From positions 1 to 64,000 of the forward strand of contig NZ_CP090145.1 of assembly GCF_023008245.1 (NCBI RefSeq): DNA of 64,000 bases, in the 5' to 3' direction. This document shows positions 8,466-18,649 of the stretch, one piece after another; the stretch's first letter is position 1, and each line of letters starts with the position of its first letter. The translations under genes were made by a program, and so were the position numbers. This DNA comes from Flavobacterium sediminilitoris. Its GTDB lineage: Bacteria > Bacteroidota > Bacteroidia > Flavobacteriales > Flavobacteriaceae. The notes under the pieces were generated by a model that was not told where the DNA came from, ran no database searches, and saw nothing but the letters and a program-made list of their open reading frames with translations.

Positions 8466-9914
8466 ATGAGTAATAACAATTTATACGAGAAAGAACTTGC
8501 TTTTCAAGCTGATAGAAGAAAAGCATGTGTAGAGTTCATTAAGATTATTAGTGATTTATGGTACGACAAGTCTATCGAGTTAGTTTTATTTAGAAATCAA
8601 CTAATTGATAGAAATGTTAGCGACATCATAAACTTACATGAATATGCTGGTGAATTTGTTGGAAAACCAATTAATGTTTTTGATTCAGTAGAAATTGCTG
8701 AAGCCATTAATAGCTTAGATTTACCACCATCAAAAATTGATATTGGAAAACTTACTTATGAATATCATTTAGAAGATGACAAATATAATGATGCTAAAGC
8801 TTTTGTAATCGATAAATTAAAGAATGCAAAAGACTATCATGAAATTAAACCTAAAGATGTCGTTCTTTATGGTTTTGGTCGTATTGGCCGATTATTAGCT
8901 CGTGAAATGATGAGCAAAATAGGAAAAGGACAACAGTTACGATTAAGAGCAATTGTTACTCGTGATAAAAATGATGCAACTTTAATAGAAAAAAGAGCTT
9001 CATTATTACGCTATGACTCTGTTCATGGAGATTTCGAAGGTTCTGTTCAAGCTGACCCAGAAAATAGCGCTTTAATTGTTAACGGAACAACTGTTCATCT
9101 TATTACAGCAAACTCTCCAGAAGAAATTGATTATACACAATATGGTATTGAAGACGCTTTAGTGATCGACAATACAGGTGCTTTCACAACAGAAGAAGCA
9201 CTACAACGTCATTTAGTTTCTAAAGGAGTTAAGAAAGTATTATTAACTGCTCCAGGAAAAGGAGTTCCAAATATTGTTTATGGAGTAAATCATAAAGAAT
9301 TTAATCCTGACGAAACTAATATTTACTCTGCAGCTTCTTGTACTACAAATGCTATTACCCCTATTTTAAAAGTAGTTGAAGATACTTTAGGAGTTGTTAA
9401 AGGACATATTGAAACAATACACGCATATACTAACGACCAAAATTTGGTTGATAATATGCACAAAAAATACAGAAGAGGTCGTTCAGCAGCTTTAAACATG
9501 GTAATCACAGAAACTGGAGCTGGAAGCGCGGTTGCAAAAGCACTACCTAATTTAGCTGGAAAACTAACTTCAAATGCTATCCGTGTTCCTGTTCCAAATG
9601 GATCACTAGTAGTTTTAAACTTAGAAGTTAACAAAGAAACTTCTGTTGATGAGTTAAATAATATTATGAAAAAATATGCTCTTGAAGGAAATCTTGTTGA
9701 GCAAATTAAATATTCATTAAATAATGAATTAGTTTCTTCTGATATAGTAGGCACACCTGCTCCATCAATTTATGATAGCAATGCTACAATTGTTTCCGCA
9801 GATGGAAAAAACATTGTTATGTATGTATGGTATGACAATGAATATGGTTATAGTCACCAAGTAATAAGATTAGCTAAATATATTTCTAAAGTAAGAAGAT
9901 ATACTTACTATTAG
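8466..9914 (+). CDS. gap: Glyceraldehyde-3-phosphate dehydrogenase with long N-terminal extension
   Basis: NAD(P)-dependent glycolytic/gluconeogenic enzyme. The Rossmann motif YGFGRIGR starts near residue 134 and the catalytic cysteine is C292 in SAASCTTNAI. WYDNEYGYSHQ closes the family signature near the C-terminus. At 482 aa it is about 140 residues longer than classical GAPDH. The extra, mainly helical N-terminal domain is present in a Bacteroidota subgroup. A TATTTTTG box (8418-8425) lies 40 nt upstream and a perfect 16-bp-stem terminator follows, so it is probably monocistronic. Confidence 0.96.
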   Translation: MSNNNLYEKELAFQADRRKACVEFIKIISDLWYDKSIELVLFRNQLIDRNVSDIINLHEYAGEFVGKPINVFDSVEIAEAINSLDLPPSKIDIGKLTYEYHLEDDKYNDAKAFVIDKLKNAKDYHEIKPKDVVLYGFGRIGRLLAREMMSKIGKGQQLRLRAIVTRDKNDATLIEKRASLLRYDSVHGDFEGSVQADPENSALIVNGTTVHLITANSPEEIDYTQYGIEDALVIDNTGAFTTEEALQRHLVSKGVKKVLLTAPGKGVPNIVYGVNHKEFNPDETNIYSAASCTTNAITPILKVVEDTLGVVKGHIETIHAYTNDQNLVDNMHKKYRRGRSAALNMVITETGAGSAVAKALPNLAGKLTSNAIRVPVPNGSLVVLNLEVNKETSVDELNNIMKKYALEGNLVEQIKYSLNNELVSSDIVGTPAPSIYDSNATIVSADGKNIVMYVWYDNEYGYSHQVIRLAKYISKVRRYTYY

Positions 9915-9934
9915 TAGATACAAATATTTAAATC

Positions 9935-9972
9935 AAAAGCGCGCTCAATAGATTATTGAGCGCGCTTTTTTT
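9935..9972 (+). terminator. Strong terminator after GAPDH
   Basis: Perfect 16-bp stem (9935-9950 / 9954-9969), core GCGCGCTCAATA, 3-nt loop GAT and T run. The symmetric A/T flanks would allow it to work in both directions. Confidence 0.9.
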
Positions 9973-10208
9973 ATAGTTAATAATCGGTTAATTTTCTACT
10001 ACTTTTAAAAATGTTAAGTGTTTGATAACTAAAATTTTCAACATAGTAAATGTCAAGTTCTGCTATTATAAACTATTCATTTATTAATCAAATATTAAAA
10101 CAAACTTATAATTATTCTTTTCAAGACAATGTTAGATGACTAACATTTCTTTCTTTTTAATAGTTTTACTTTACAAATAGTATTTTCACTTTTAAAATCT
10201 AACTAAAA

Positions 10209-11165
10209 ATGGAGAAGAATAACAAATTAAAAATTGCAATAGCACAAATTTCACCTGTTTGGTTAAACAAGCAAAAAACTATTAAAAAAATTAAAAAGAC
10301 AATAGAAGAAGCAGGTAAAAACAAATGTGAACTAATTGTTTTTGGAGAATCTTTTTTACCTGGCTATCCTTTTTGGCTTTCCATTACAAATGGGGCTACT
10401 TTTAACAATTCTCAACAAAAAGAGATTCATGCACATTATGTAAAAAACTCAATTCAAATAGAAATTGGAGAATTAGATACTATATGCGAATTGGCAAAAA
10501 AGTACAAAATTGCAATTTATCTAGGGTTAATGGAACGTGCAAAAAACCGTGGAGGTCATAGCATTTATTGTTCATTAGTATACATTAATTCTTTGGGAAA
10601 AATAAAATCTATACATCGAAAATTACAACCTACATTTGAAGAACGATTAACTTGGGCAATGGGTGACGGTAATGGACTACAAGTACATGAATTAAAAAAC
10701 TTTACTGTTGGCGGACTGAATTGCTGGGAAAATTGGATGCCATTAGCTAGAACTGCTTTGTATGGAATGGGAGAAAATCTTCATATTGCTGTTTGGCCAG
10801 GATCAGAGAACAATACGGCTGATATTACAAAATTCATTGCAAAAGAATCTCGTTCTTTTGTTGTTTCTGTATCTGGTTTAATGAAAAAAGAAAACTTTCC
10901 CGAAGATACTCCTCATTTAAACAAAATACTTGAAAATTGTCCTGACGTATTAGCAAATGGCGGCTCTTGTATCGCCGGACCAGATGGAGAATGGATTATT
11001 GCTCCTGTTATCAATAAAGAAGGATTAATAATTGCCGATATAGATTTTCAAAAAGTATTAGAGGAAAGACAAAATTTTGATTGTGTTGGACATTATTCCA
11101 GACCTGATGTAACAAAACTAATTATAAATAGAGAACGACAATCGATTATTCAAATTATAGATTAA
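10209..11165 (+). CDS. Carbon-nitrogen hydrolase, nitrilase branch
   Basis: 318-aa cytosolic enzyme of the nitrilase superfamily. The triad is visible as E47 (VFGESFLPGYP), K138 (HRKLQPT) and C172 (GGLNCWENWMP). CWENWMPLAR is the signature of true nitrilases and cyanide-degrading relatives rather than amidases, so hydrolysis of a nitrile to an acid is the likely reaction. The natural substrate is unknown. It stands alone and converges on a Crp/Fnr regulator gene. No strong hairpin terminator was noticed in the short gap. Confidence 0.9.
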   Translation: MEKNNKLKIAIAQISPVWLNKQKTIKKIKKTIEEAGKNKCELIVFGESFLPGYPFWLSITNGATFNNSQQKEIHAHYVKNSIQIEIGELDTICELAKKYKIAIYLGLMERAKNRGGHSIYCSLVYINSLGKIKSIHRKLQPTFEERLTWAMGDGNGLQVHELKNFTVGGLNCWENWMPLARTALYGMGENLHIAVWPGSENNTADITKFIAKESRSFVVSVSGLMKKENFPEDTPHLNKILENCPDVLANGGSCIAGPDGEWIIAPVINKEGLIIADIDFQKVLEERQNFDCVGHYSRPDVTKLIINRERQSIIQIID

Positions 11166-11202
11166 AAAATAGTAAGGATTTCTTGAAACTTTTATTTTTA
11201 GT

Positions 11203-11868
11203 CTAACTACTTCTTAGAATAATTTCCTTTCTATTAAAATTTAAATATTCTTCTTCTTTTAATTCATTAAGTAAAATATTTAATGTAGGTCTAGAAGTAC
11301 CTATTAATGCTGCAATTTCTTTTTGAGTATAAGGATGTTTTATCACAATATCCCCAGAAACTTGATTTTTATACCCAAAATCTTCTGCCATTTCTTTTAC
11401 ATATTCTTTAAGCCTAGTTTTTGTGTCTTTAAAAAGCAACAATTGAAGTCTTCTTTCTAGTTTTTTAAACCTAAAACCAATAAACTTATATATCTTCAAA
11501 CTGAATTCTCTATTTTCTCTTAATAACTCTATCATTAAATCAGATGTAATAGGACAAACAGTAGTGTTATCTTCAATTGCTTGTGCAAATTCATTTCTTT
11601 TATCTTCACCTAAGATTGCTTTCTCTCCAAAAATTTCTCCTCTAGACAAAATAGCTAAAATAATTTCATCCCCTTCTTCTGTTACGTAACCTATCTTGAT
11701 TTTTCCTGAACTAATTAAATAAATCTTATCCGCACTGTCATCTTCAAAATAAACATAATCATTTTTATTGAAATCATTAAACTGATGAGTCTTTTTATAC
11801 TCTTTAAAATTATGTGGGCACAATATTCCGAATAGATTAACATCTTCAAAAAACCAAAGTGAATTCAT
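11203..11868 (-). CDS. Crp/Fnr-family transcriptional regulator
   Basis: 221-aa regulator with an N-terminal cyclic-nucleotide-binding-type jelly roll (residues about 35-125, with SRGEIFGEKAIL as the PBC-like motif) and a C-terminal winged helix with TQKEIAALIGTSRPTLNILLNEL. No Fnr cysteine cluster is seen, so an Fe-S oxygen sensor is unlikely. Divergent from the C1q-like secreted protein. Two perfect inverted repeats in the shared upstream region are candidate operators. It could control either neighbour; this is inference. Confidence 0.9.
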   Translation of the reverse strand: MNSLWFFEDVNLFGILCPHNFKEYKKTHQFNDFNKNDYVYFEDDSADKIYLISSGKIKIGYVTEEGDEIILAILSRGEIFGEKAILGEDKRNEFAQAIEDNTTVCPITSDLMIELLRENREFSLKIYKFIGFRFKKLERRLQLLLFKDTKTRLKEYVKEMAEDFGYKNQVSGDIVIKHPYTQKEIAALIGTSRPTLNILLNELKEEEYLNFNRKEIILRSS

Positions 11869-11888
11869 ATTTAATTTATTTATTCAAA

Positions 11889-11976
11889 GTTAAACATTTT
11901 AACAAAACAATCATAAATAACAATACCTCAATACTTTAACAAAATACACATTATAGTTGTAAAATATTAACTATAA
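11889..11976. promoter_or_regulatory. Two inverted repeats between the Crp/Fnr gene and the C1q-like gene
   Basis: GTTAAA-CAT-TTTAAC (11889-11903) and TTATAGTT-N10-AACTATAA (11951-11976) are exact inverted repeats in the divergent intergenic region. Their symmetry fits dimeric regulator sites; binding by the adjacent Crp/Fnr protein is inferred. Confidence 0.45.
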
Positions 11977-12041
11977 CAGTAATTATCTTTGATAATAAAC
12001 TCAAAAACAAACAATTATAATTTTAAAAAACAAACAACTTT

Positions 12042-12707
12042 ATGAAAAAAAAAATACTACTCATTTTAATCCTTACCTACTTTCCTTTACTAGCTCAAGT
12101 AGGAATAGGAACATCATCACCTACAAAAGAATTAGATGTAAATGGAGAATTTAGAGTCAGAACAATTCCATTAACAACTAACGAACCAGCAGCAAAAGAT
12201 TCTGTCTTAGTGGTAGACAATTTAGGAAACCTCAAAAGAATATCTTCCCAAAATATTGTTAATAGTTACCTTAAATCTGCTATAAAAGGCTCTTTTTCTA
12301 CTAGTTCTACAGTAAGTTTAAATCTTATATCTAACAAAGTAAAAATCCCTTTTGACAATGCCGAATTTGATGTAAACTCTGAGTTCAATACCACTACAAA
12401 TAGCTTTGTTGCTAAACAAAATGGAATTTATTCTATCAAAGTACAAATAAAATCAACTTCAGCAGTAGGTGCGGCTACAAACTTTGGTGTTGCTATTGTA
12501 AAAAACGGAACTGTAGTTTCTCAAAACAGTTATGCAAATCTTAGCGTATTAAGCATTAATGTAACACCACCTATTAGAAGTTCAGAAACACTTGTTTCAT
12601 TGGCTGCTGGAGACGACATTACATTTAATATTGTAAGCGATTTACTTAATGTCAGCATTCTAGGAACAAGTGAAGATTGCTATTTTACTATTCAACAAAT
12701 TAGATAA
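12042..12707 (+). CDS. Secreted C1q/TNF-like fold protein
   Basis: 221 aa with a Sec signal peptide (residues 1-18, cut after LLAQ). The next part, VGIGTSSPTKELDVNGEFRV, is a motif common at the start of Bacteroidota surface proteins with repeat or fibre regions. The C-terminal about 130 residues look like a C1q/TNF jelly roll: FDVNSEFNTTTNSFVAKQNGIYSI and a final strand CYFTIQQI. Such proteins are extracellular and trimeric in known cases. Function unknown. Possibly controlled by the divergent Crp/Fnr gene. Confidence 0.68.
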   Translation: MKKKILLILILTYFPLLAQVGIGTSSPTKELDVNGEFRVRTIPLTTNEPAAKDSVLVVDNLGNLKRISSQNIVNSYLKSAIKGSFSTSSTVSLNLISNKVKIPFDNAEFDVNSEFNTTTNSFVAKQNGIYSIKVQIKSTSAVGAATNFGVAIVKNGTVVSQNSYANLSVLSINVTPPIRSSETLVSLAAGDDITFNIVSDLLNVSILGTSEDCYFTIQQIR

Positions 12708-12729
12708 ATTATTAATTCTTTATTTCAAC

Positions 12730-12754
12730 AAAAAAGCGCTCAATTGAGCGCTTT
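12730..12754 (-). terminator. Terminator of aconitase, probably bidirectional
   Basis: Perfect 22-nt palindrome (12733-12754) with core AGCGCTCAATTGAGCGCT and an A-run on its plus-strand left side, giving a T-run for minus-strand transcripts leaving aconitase. It also lies just past the C1q-like gene. Confidence 0.8.
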
Positions 12755-12776
12755 CATATTTATTATTTATTATAAA

Positions 12777-15041
12777 TTAAGCTTTTCCAGCAGCTATTAA
12801 GTTTAATGCAGAACCTGCTTTAAACCATTCTATCTGCCCTTCATTATATGTATGATTAGCCAAAATTACATCTTTAGATCCATCAGCATGAACAAATTCT
12901 AATGTTAAAGGTTTTCCTGGTGCAAAAGAAGTTAAGTCTAAAAAGTTAACTGTATCATCTTCTTGAATTCTATCATAATCTGCTTCGTTAGCAAATGTTA
13001 ATCCTAACATACCTTGTTTTTTAAGGTTTGTTTCATGAATACGTGCAAATGATTTTACCAAAACAGCAGTAACTCCTAAGAAACGAGGCTCCATTGCTGC
13101 ATGCTCACGAGAAGAACCTTCTCCGTAATTATGATCTCCTACAACAATTGAATCAACACCAGCAGCTTTATATGCTCTTGCAACAGCAGGAACTGCATCA
13201 TAATCGCCTGTTAGTTGATTCTTAACTTTATTTGTTTGTTGATTGAATGCATTTACTGCTCCAATCAGCATATTATTTGAAATATTATCTAAATGTCCAC
13301 GGAAACGTAACCATGGTCCTGCCATAGAAATATGATCTGTTGTACATTTACCAAATGCTTTTATTAACAATTTAGCCCCTGTAATATTTTCACCATTCCA
13401 TGGTTTAAAAGGCTCCAACAACTGTAGTCTTTCCGACGTAGGAGAAACTACAACTTCTACAGATGATCCATCGGCTGCTGGTGCTTGAAAACCTGCATCT
13501 TCTACATCAAATCCTTTGTTTGGTAATTCATCTCCTTTTGGAGGATTTAACCTAACTTCTTCTCCTTTATCATTTAACAAAGCGTCTGTTAAAGGATTAA
13601 AATCTAATCTTCCTGAAATTGCTAAAGCAGCAACCATTTCTGGTGATGTTACAAAAGCATGTGTATTTGGGTTACCATCTGCACGTTTAGAGAAGTTTCT
13701 ATTAAACGAGTGAACAATAGTATTCTTCTCTTCTTTATCAGCTCCTTCTCTATCCCACTGTCCAATACATGGCCCACAAGCATTTGTAAATACTTTAGTT
13801 CCCATTTTTTCGAAAGTAGCAATAATTCCATCTCTTTCAATTGTATAGCGAATTTGCTCTGAACCTGGGTTAATTCCAAATTCAGCTTTTGGAGAAATTC
13901 CATGAGCAACTGCTTGTTCTACAATTGAAGCTGCACGAGACATATCTTCATAAGATGAGTTTGTACAAGATCCTATTAATCCCCATTCCACTTTTACTGG
14001 CCAACCATTAGCAGCTGCTTCCTCTTTCATTTTTGAAACTGGAGTACCTCTATCTGGTGTAAAAGGACCATTGATATGTGGTTCTAATTCCGATAAATTG
14101 ATTTCAATTAATTGATCAAAATACTGTTCTGGATTAGCATATACTTCTTTGTCTGCTGTTAAATATTCAGCTACTTTATCTGCTGCATTTACTACATCTT
14201 GACGATCCGTTGCTGCTAAGTATCTACGCATTGAATCATCGTATCCAAAAGTTGAAGTTGTAGCTCCAATTTCTGCTCCCATGTTACAAATTGTTCCTTT
14301 TCCAGTACATGACATTGATTCTGCACCTTCTCCAAAATATTCAACAATAGCTCCAGTTCCACCTTTTACAGTAAGAATATCAGCTACTTTTAAGATAACG
14401 TCTTTAGGAGCAGTCCATCCATTTAATTTACCTGTTAATTTAACTCCGATTAATTTTGGAAACTTTAATTCCCAAGACATTCCAGACATTACATCAACAG
14501 CATCAGCACCACCAACACCAATAGCTAACATTCCTAATCCTCCTGCATTAACTGTATGAGAATCGGTACCAATCATCATTCCACCTGGGAAGGCATAATT
14601 TTCTAAAACGATTTGATGAATAATTCCTGAACCTGGCTTCCAAAACCCAATCCCATATTTATTAGAAACTGAAGATAAGAAATCGAAAACTTCACTTGAT
14701 TGTGACTTTGCGCGTGTTAAATCTGCATCTGCTCCTACTTTTGCTTGGATCAAGTGATCACAATGCACTGTTGTAGGCACAGCTACCGTTTTTTTACCTG
14801 CATGCATAAACTGTAATAACGCCATTTGAGCTGTTGCATCTTGACATGCTACTCTATCTGGAGCAAAATCCACATAGTCTTTTCCTCTTGTAAATGCTTG
14901 TGAAGGTGTTTTCTCCCACAAATGCGAATATAAAATCTTTTCAGACAATGTAAGTGGACGACCTACTAACTCACGTGCTTTATCAACACGTTCCGCCATA
15001 GTTGCATACACTTTTTCAATCATTTCTATATCGAAAGCCAT
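12777..15041 (-). CDS. acn: Aconitate hydratase (aconitase)
   Basis: TCA-cycle [4Fe-4S] enzyme interconverting citrate and isocitrate. From ATG at 15041 it is 755 aa, matching the mitochondrial-type aconitase length; an ORF extension of 14 codons upstream (to 15083) has no conserved sequence. The cluster cysteines are seen in [12 protein letters not shown] and [24 protein letters not shown] and the swivel-domain [12 protein letters not shown] are also present. A -7-like TAAATTTG lies on the minus strand (15088-15081). A palindromic terminator follows. Confidence 0.97.
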   Translation of the reverse strand: MAFDIEMIEKVYATMAERVDKARELVGRPLTLSEKILYSHLWEKTPSQAFTRGKDYVDFAPDRVACQDATAQMALLQFMHAGKKTVAVPTTVHCDHLIQAKVGADADLTRAKSQSSEVFDFLSSVSNKYGIGFWKPGSGIIHQIVLENYAFPGGMMIGTDSHTVNAGGLGMLAIGVGGADAVDVMSGMSWELKFPKLIGVKLTGKLNGWTAPKDVILKVADILTVKGGTGAIVEYFGEGAESMSCTGKGTICNMGAEIGATTSTFGYDDSMRRYLAATDRQDVVNAADKVAEYLTADKEVYANPEQYFDQLIEINLSELEPHINGPFTPDRGTPVSKMKEEAAANGWPVKVEWGLIGSCTNSSYEDMSRAASIVEQAVAHGISPKAEFGINPGSEQIRYTIERDGIIATFEKMGTKVFTNACGPCIGQWDREGADKEEKNTIVHSFNRNFSKRADGNPNTHAFVTSPEMVAALAISGRLDFNPLTDALLNDKGEEVRLNPPKGDELPNKGFDVEDAGFQAPAADGSSVEVVVSPTSERLQLLEPFKPWNGENITGAKLLIKAFGKCTTDHISMAGPWLRFRGHLDNISNNMLIGAVNAFNQQTNKVKNQLTGDYDAVPAVARAYKAAGVDSIVVGDHNYGEGSSREHAAMEPRFLGVTAVLVKSFARIHETNLKKQGMLGLTFANEADYDRIQEDDTVNFLDLTSFAPGKPLTLEFVHADGSKDVILANHTYNEGQIEWFKAGSALNLIAAGKA

Positions 15042-15294
15042 ACTATTATAATTTATTTTGTGATTAGTTTTAAAGTGGTACAAATTTAAGTAATCTTAAC
15101 GAGATTTAAAAATTTTTAATAAAAGCATGTTTTCTGAGAAATATTATTTAAAAACATTCTATTTTACTGAAAATTATTCATTAAAACAGTCTTTTAGCTC
15201 CTTTTATTAAACAATTCTTAATTTAGAAATTAAATTTTATCAAATTCTCAAATTTTAAAGAAAAAGACTAAAAAGATAAAAACTAAAAAATAAG

Positions 15295-16407
15295 TTAAAT
15301 TTTATTTTCCCTTAGATTTGTCATTGGTTTTTCATAGAATTTATACAATAAAAAGCTTGCTGTTATAGTTACTAATAAATAAACTATTGTAAACATATGA
15401 AGTTGTATATTAGAAAAAGAAGAGGTATCAATCCAATATTTCATTAATTGCATAACAATACAATAGTGAATTAAATATATTGAATATGATATTAGGCTAA
15501 TAAACTGAACTGGTTTTACATATATACTTTTTGATGTTTTCCATTGGGATAAAACAGGTAAAAACATTGCAAAACATATTGAATTTAATGGCAAATAGAA
15601 TATGTTCCAAAAATATGGATTTGTATCTATTAAAATTCTTAACGTTCCTATTCCAAGAAAAATAAATCCCATTAAAGCACATCCTATTAAGAAGAATAAT
15701 TTCTTATGTTTTTCCCAAAAAGACTTATAATTATACGATATCCAAAACATTAAGAAACCTATCAAAATCGCATCTATTCTATATATAACAACCGATTTTA
15801 AAGAAAGATTCCATTGTGTCATACTTGAATTATCTGTTGTTACTGCATATACTATTTTTGTTATTAAGAAGAATAGTATTAGTATTATAATTACAGATAG
15901 AAATCGAATTGACTTGTTTTTTACTTTAATTTTCAACGAACAAAAAAGCACAATTGGCACAAGTAAATAAGTAAATTCTTCTACAGACAAACTCCATGAC
16001 TCTGGAAAAAAAGGTAACATCGTAGAGCTAAAATTCTGTAAAAAAAAGAAATATCGCCACAAAGATTCCATTTCATAACCAATATAAGTAGCAACAACAA
16101 TATTAATTATTAAAACTAGGTAATAATTTGGCAACGTTCTAAACCATCTTCTCTTTAAAAATATAAAAACTTCATTTATACTAAAGTTAGTGCTTGTGTA
16201 TGTTTTATAAAGAATTCCTCCAATTAAAAATCCACTTAATACAAAAAAGATTTCTACACCCCAAAGTCCAAACATTTCAAATATATTAGAAATAAATCTG
16301 TTTTTTGAAGGATATATCCAAAGTATATGTGAACATAAAACCATTGTTATTGCAATGGCTCTCATTAAGTCTAATCCAAAAATTCTTTGTTTACTATTAT
16401 CATTCAT
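15295..16407 (-). CDS. Acyltransferase family 3 membrane protein (OafA/YrhL-like)
   Basis: 370-aa integral membrane acyltransferase with about ten hydrophobic helices. The N-terminus carries the family signature GLDLMRAIAITMVLCSHILW, with the conserved His in helix 1, followed by WGVEIFFVLSGFLIGG. These enzymes O-acylate sugars of lipopolysaccharide, capsule or other exported glycans. No sugar biosynthesis cluster is adjacent, so the acceptor is unknown. Transcribed divergently from the PHM-like protein gene with a 41-nt gap. Confidence 0.88.
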   Translation of the reverse strand: MNDNSKQRIFGLDLMRAIAITMVLCSHILWIYPSKNRFISNIFEMFGLWGVEIFFVLSGFLIGGILYKTYTSTNFSINEVFIFLKRRWFRTLPNYYLVLIINIVVATYIGYEMESLWRYFFFLQNFSSTMLPFFPESWSLSVEEFTYLLVPIVLFCSLKIKVKNKSIRFLSVIIILILFFLITKIVYAVTTDNSSMTQWNLSLKSVVIYRIDAILIGFLMFWISYNYKSFWEKHKKLFFLIGCALMGFIFLGIGTLRILIDTNPYFWNIFYLPLNSICFAMFLPVLSQWKTSKSIYVKPVQFISLISYSIYLIHYCIVMQLMKYWIDTSSFSNIQLHMFTIVYLLVTITASFLLYKFYEKPMTNLRENKI

Positions 16408-16448
16408 TATATAATTTGCTATTTTTGTTTATGATGAAAATATAATTA

Positions 16449-17576
16449 ATGAGAAAATCAAAGATATATAAAAATTTAGGAGTTATTTTCCTAATTATTA
16501 CTTTTAGTTCAGGAATTGGATACTATCAGTTATCCAAAAAGAAAAAAGCAGCAGTAAAGACTACATTACTTCACAAGCTTGGATTAGTTAGTAATGAATG
16601 GGAAATAAACAATACTTCGCAAGATTATAAGATGCTTTCTCCAACGTTTTTAGTTGATGACATTTATAAATCTATGGAAGGGCCTAGTGCATCTCGTTAT
16701 ATACAATTAAGTCAAGAGAATGATTTAATTTGGATTACAGGTTTTGATATAAAAGCTATTGATGCAAAATCAAATGAAAAAATATCAAATGATTTTATTT
16801 GCCACATGAATGTTAATTTAAATGACGCTAACTATTACTCTCACTGGAACTTAGAAGATCGTATTGGTAAACAATATCCAAGATTAATTTCTTTATCAAA
16901 TGGTTTTATTCATTCTAATTTTCCAAAGGGTTATGGCATTCCTATAATGGGAAACGATTTCTTACATATTACTTCCCAAGCTTTAAATCATAATTATAAA
17001 TCTATTTTTAAGAAAATAAAACATGAAGTTTCTATTACTCATGAAAAATATGATGGTACTCAAAAGCCTTTAATGAGTAGAACTGTTTACATTCAACTAC
17101 CTTATAATAAAGAAACACCTTATAAAACATTAACTTCAGGAAGTAATCAATGTATTCCTGTGGATCCAAAATACCATAATTATACTGACAATATGGGAAA
17201 CATGTTATCAGGTCATTGGATTATTCCTAAAGGAAAAAACACATATAGAAGTTCTATTAATGAACAGTTACAACTAAAGGATAGCTTACGATTGCATTAT
17301 TCTGCTATTCATGTTCATCCTTTCGCAACATCTATTGCTTTGCATGATAAAACTTTGAATAAGAACATTTTTAAGAGTGAAATAACCAATTATAAAAATA
17401 AAATTGGATTACAAAATGTAGAACCATTTAGTTCAATCGAAGGTGTTTGGTTATATAATAACCATGATTATGAATTGGTTTTAGATGTAGACAATACTTC
17501 AATTACCGACGAAGACATGATGGGAAGTATGTTTTTGTTTTTTTACGACAAAGAGCTAGAAAATAAAATTAAGTAG
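16449..17576 (+). CDS. Membrane-anchored protein resembling copper type II (PHM-like) monooxygenase domains
   Basis: 375 aa with one N-terminal membrane anchor (residues 9-28). The rest looks like a tandem beta-sandwich: DFICHMNV, LSNGFIHSNFPKGYGIP followed by ALNHNY, GHWIIPKG and AIHVHPFATSIALHD. The His placement (CHM, GHW, HVHP) recalls the copper-binding histidines of peptidylglycine-hydroxylating-monooxygenase-like domains, but the full set of ligands cannot be confirmed by eye. Possible alternatives are a non-catalytic sandwich domain. A 13-bp direct repeat (17574-17586 and 17607-17619) begins at its stop codon. Confidence 0.45.
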   Translation: MRKSKIYKNLGVIFLIITFSSGIGYYQLSKKKKAAVKTTLLHKLGLVSNEWEINNTSQDYKMLSPTFLVDDIYKSMEGPSASRYIQLSQENDLIWITGFDIKAIDAKSNEKISNDFICHMNVNLNDANYYSHWNLEDRIGKQYPRLISLSNGFIHSNFPKGYGIPIMGNDFLHITSQALNHNYKSIFKKIKHEVSITHEKYDGTQKPLMSRTVYIQLPYNKETPYKTLTSGSNQCIPVDPKYHNYTDNMGNMLSGHWIIPKGKNTYRSSINEQLQLKDSLRLHYSAIHVHPFATSIALHDKTLNKNIFKSEITNYKNKIGLQNVEPFSSIEGVWLYNNHDYELVLDVDNTSITDEDMMGSMFLFFYDKELENKIK

Positions 17577-17691
17577 GTGTTTTTAAACTATTTATTAAAC
17601 CAAAGCTAGGTGTTTTTAAGTATAGAACATAAACAACATGTTTTTGGAATAAAATAAGATTGCGGATAATTGCTGTTTTTACTAATTGTTT

Positions 17692-18423
17692 CTAATAAAA
17701 CCTATCATTTTCGCATTTATGAGTTTCCCAACGCTTTTTAAGAAAATCATATAGAGTACTTTCCTTTTTTAAATTATCACTTGGTTCAAATTCTCCTCCA
17801 TAGTGCTCTTTACTTTTACACATAAGCATGGTTGTTCCTCTCAAAGCATATTTTACATTATCTTCATACATTATAATTTTCATTTCTCCTGGATCCATTC
17901 CACCTCGACAAATTAAAACATAAGGTAAAGTAATTTCAGATATTCCATCTTTATCAATATCCGTAATTGTTGTTGCTTTTGGAATAAAACCTGTAAACCA
18001 ATCTACTCCGTAACATTTATTGTAATCATATAGTTTCCAAACTCGACTGAATTCATTTTCTGATCTTTTTTTTCGAAATAGATATGCAAAAAGTTCGGAT
18101 TTGTCTTGTAACATAAAATCTGTTAAATTCTCATCATAATCTTTCCAATTAAAATGACCTGTTACTGTTTGAATGAGTATATTTTCTCCTAAAGCATCAT
18201 TCCATCTTAATGCTTCCACAACTGTTCCTCTAAATTCTAGGTATTTTGGAATTTCATCGTAAAAAAGTGTGTCAATTTTAATGGATTTATCTGAATTTTC
18301 TTTATCCCAAATATTTAACCAAACATCTGGTTCAAGAGTTTTAAATTTTTCTGAATGATTTTTATTTTGTCCAAAAAACAAGCCAAATGTAAATACTAAA
18401 AATAATACTAGATTTTTTTTCAT
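17692..18423 (-). CDS. Secreted protein of the M949_RS01915-like family
   Basis: 243 aa with a signal peptide (cut near FFGQ, residue 19). The C-terminal half has DIDKDGISEITLPY, MKIIMYEDNVKYALRGTT and the ending pattern of a Bacteroidota family annotated in Riemerella as a surface polysaccharide biosynthesis protein (M949_RS01915). That functional label rests on a mutant phenotype in another species and is weak. The DxDxDG-like loop (DIDKDG) may bind calcium. Isolated gene. Confidence 0.6.
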   Translation of the reverse strand: MKKNLVLFLVFTFGLFFGQNKNHSEKFKTLEPDVWLNIWDKENSDKSIKIDTLFYDEIPKYLEFRGTVVEALRWNDALGENILIQTVTGHFNWKDYDENLTDFMLQDKSELFAYLFRKKRSENEFSRVWKLYDYNKCYGVDWFTGFIPKATTITDIDKDGISEITLPYVLICRGGMDPGEMKIIMYEDNVKYALRGTTMLMCKSKEHYGGEFEPSDNLKKESTLYDFLKKRWETHKCENDRFY

Positions 18424-18479
18424 AAAATTATTTATAAAGCTAAACAGATGATGTGAAATTTACTATTGACAACAGTAAA

Positions 18480-18600
18480 CAATTAAAATTTTTCTGGAGT
18501 AATACATGAAATCAACTTTCCTTTTTCAGTCGCCCCAATATAACCTAATCCTTTTTGATAATAAAATTTATAAATGAATAAATTCTAACCATCTCTTAAA
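18480..18600 (-). pseudogene. Possible 3' remnant of a gene
   Basis: On the minus strand a short open stretch reads YQKGLGYIGATEKGKLISC and ends ITPEKF before TAA (about 18570-18487), with a possible frameshift from an upstream piece reading RWLEFIHL. It has no start and no recognisable family. It may be chance. Confidence 0.25.
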
Positions 18601-18649
18601 AGCATACTAAAATAGAAAAATTAGAAAAGCGAACTTATTCATCATTTAA

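Noticed and set aside
13516..13862. ORFs on the plus strand and in other frames inside aconitase
   Set aside because: Shadow frames of a clear, conserved gene.
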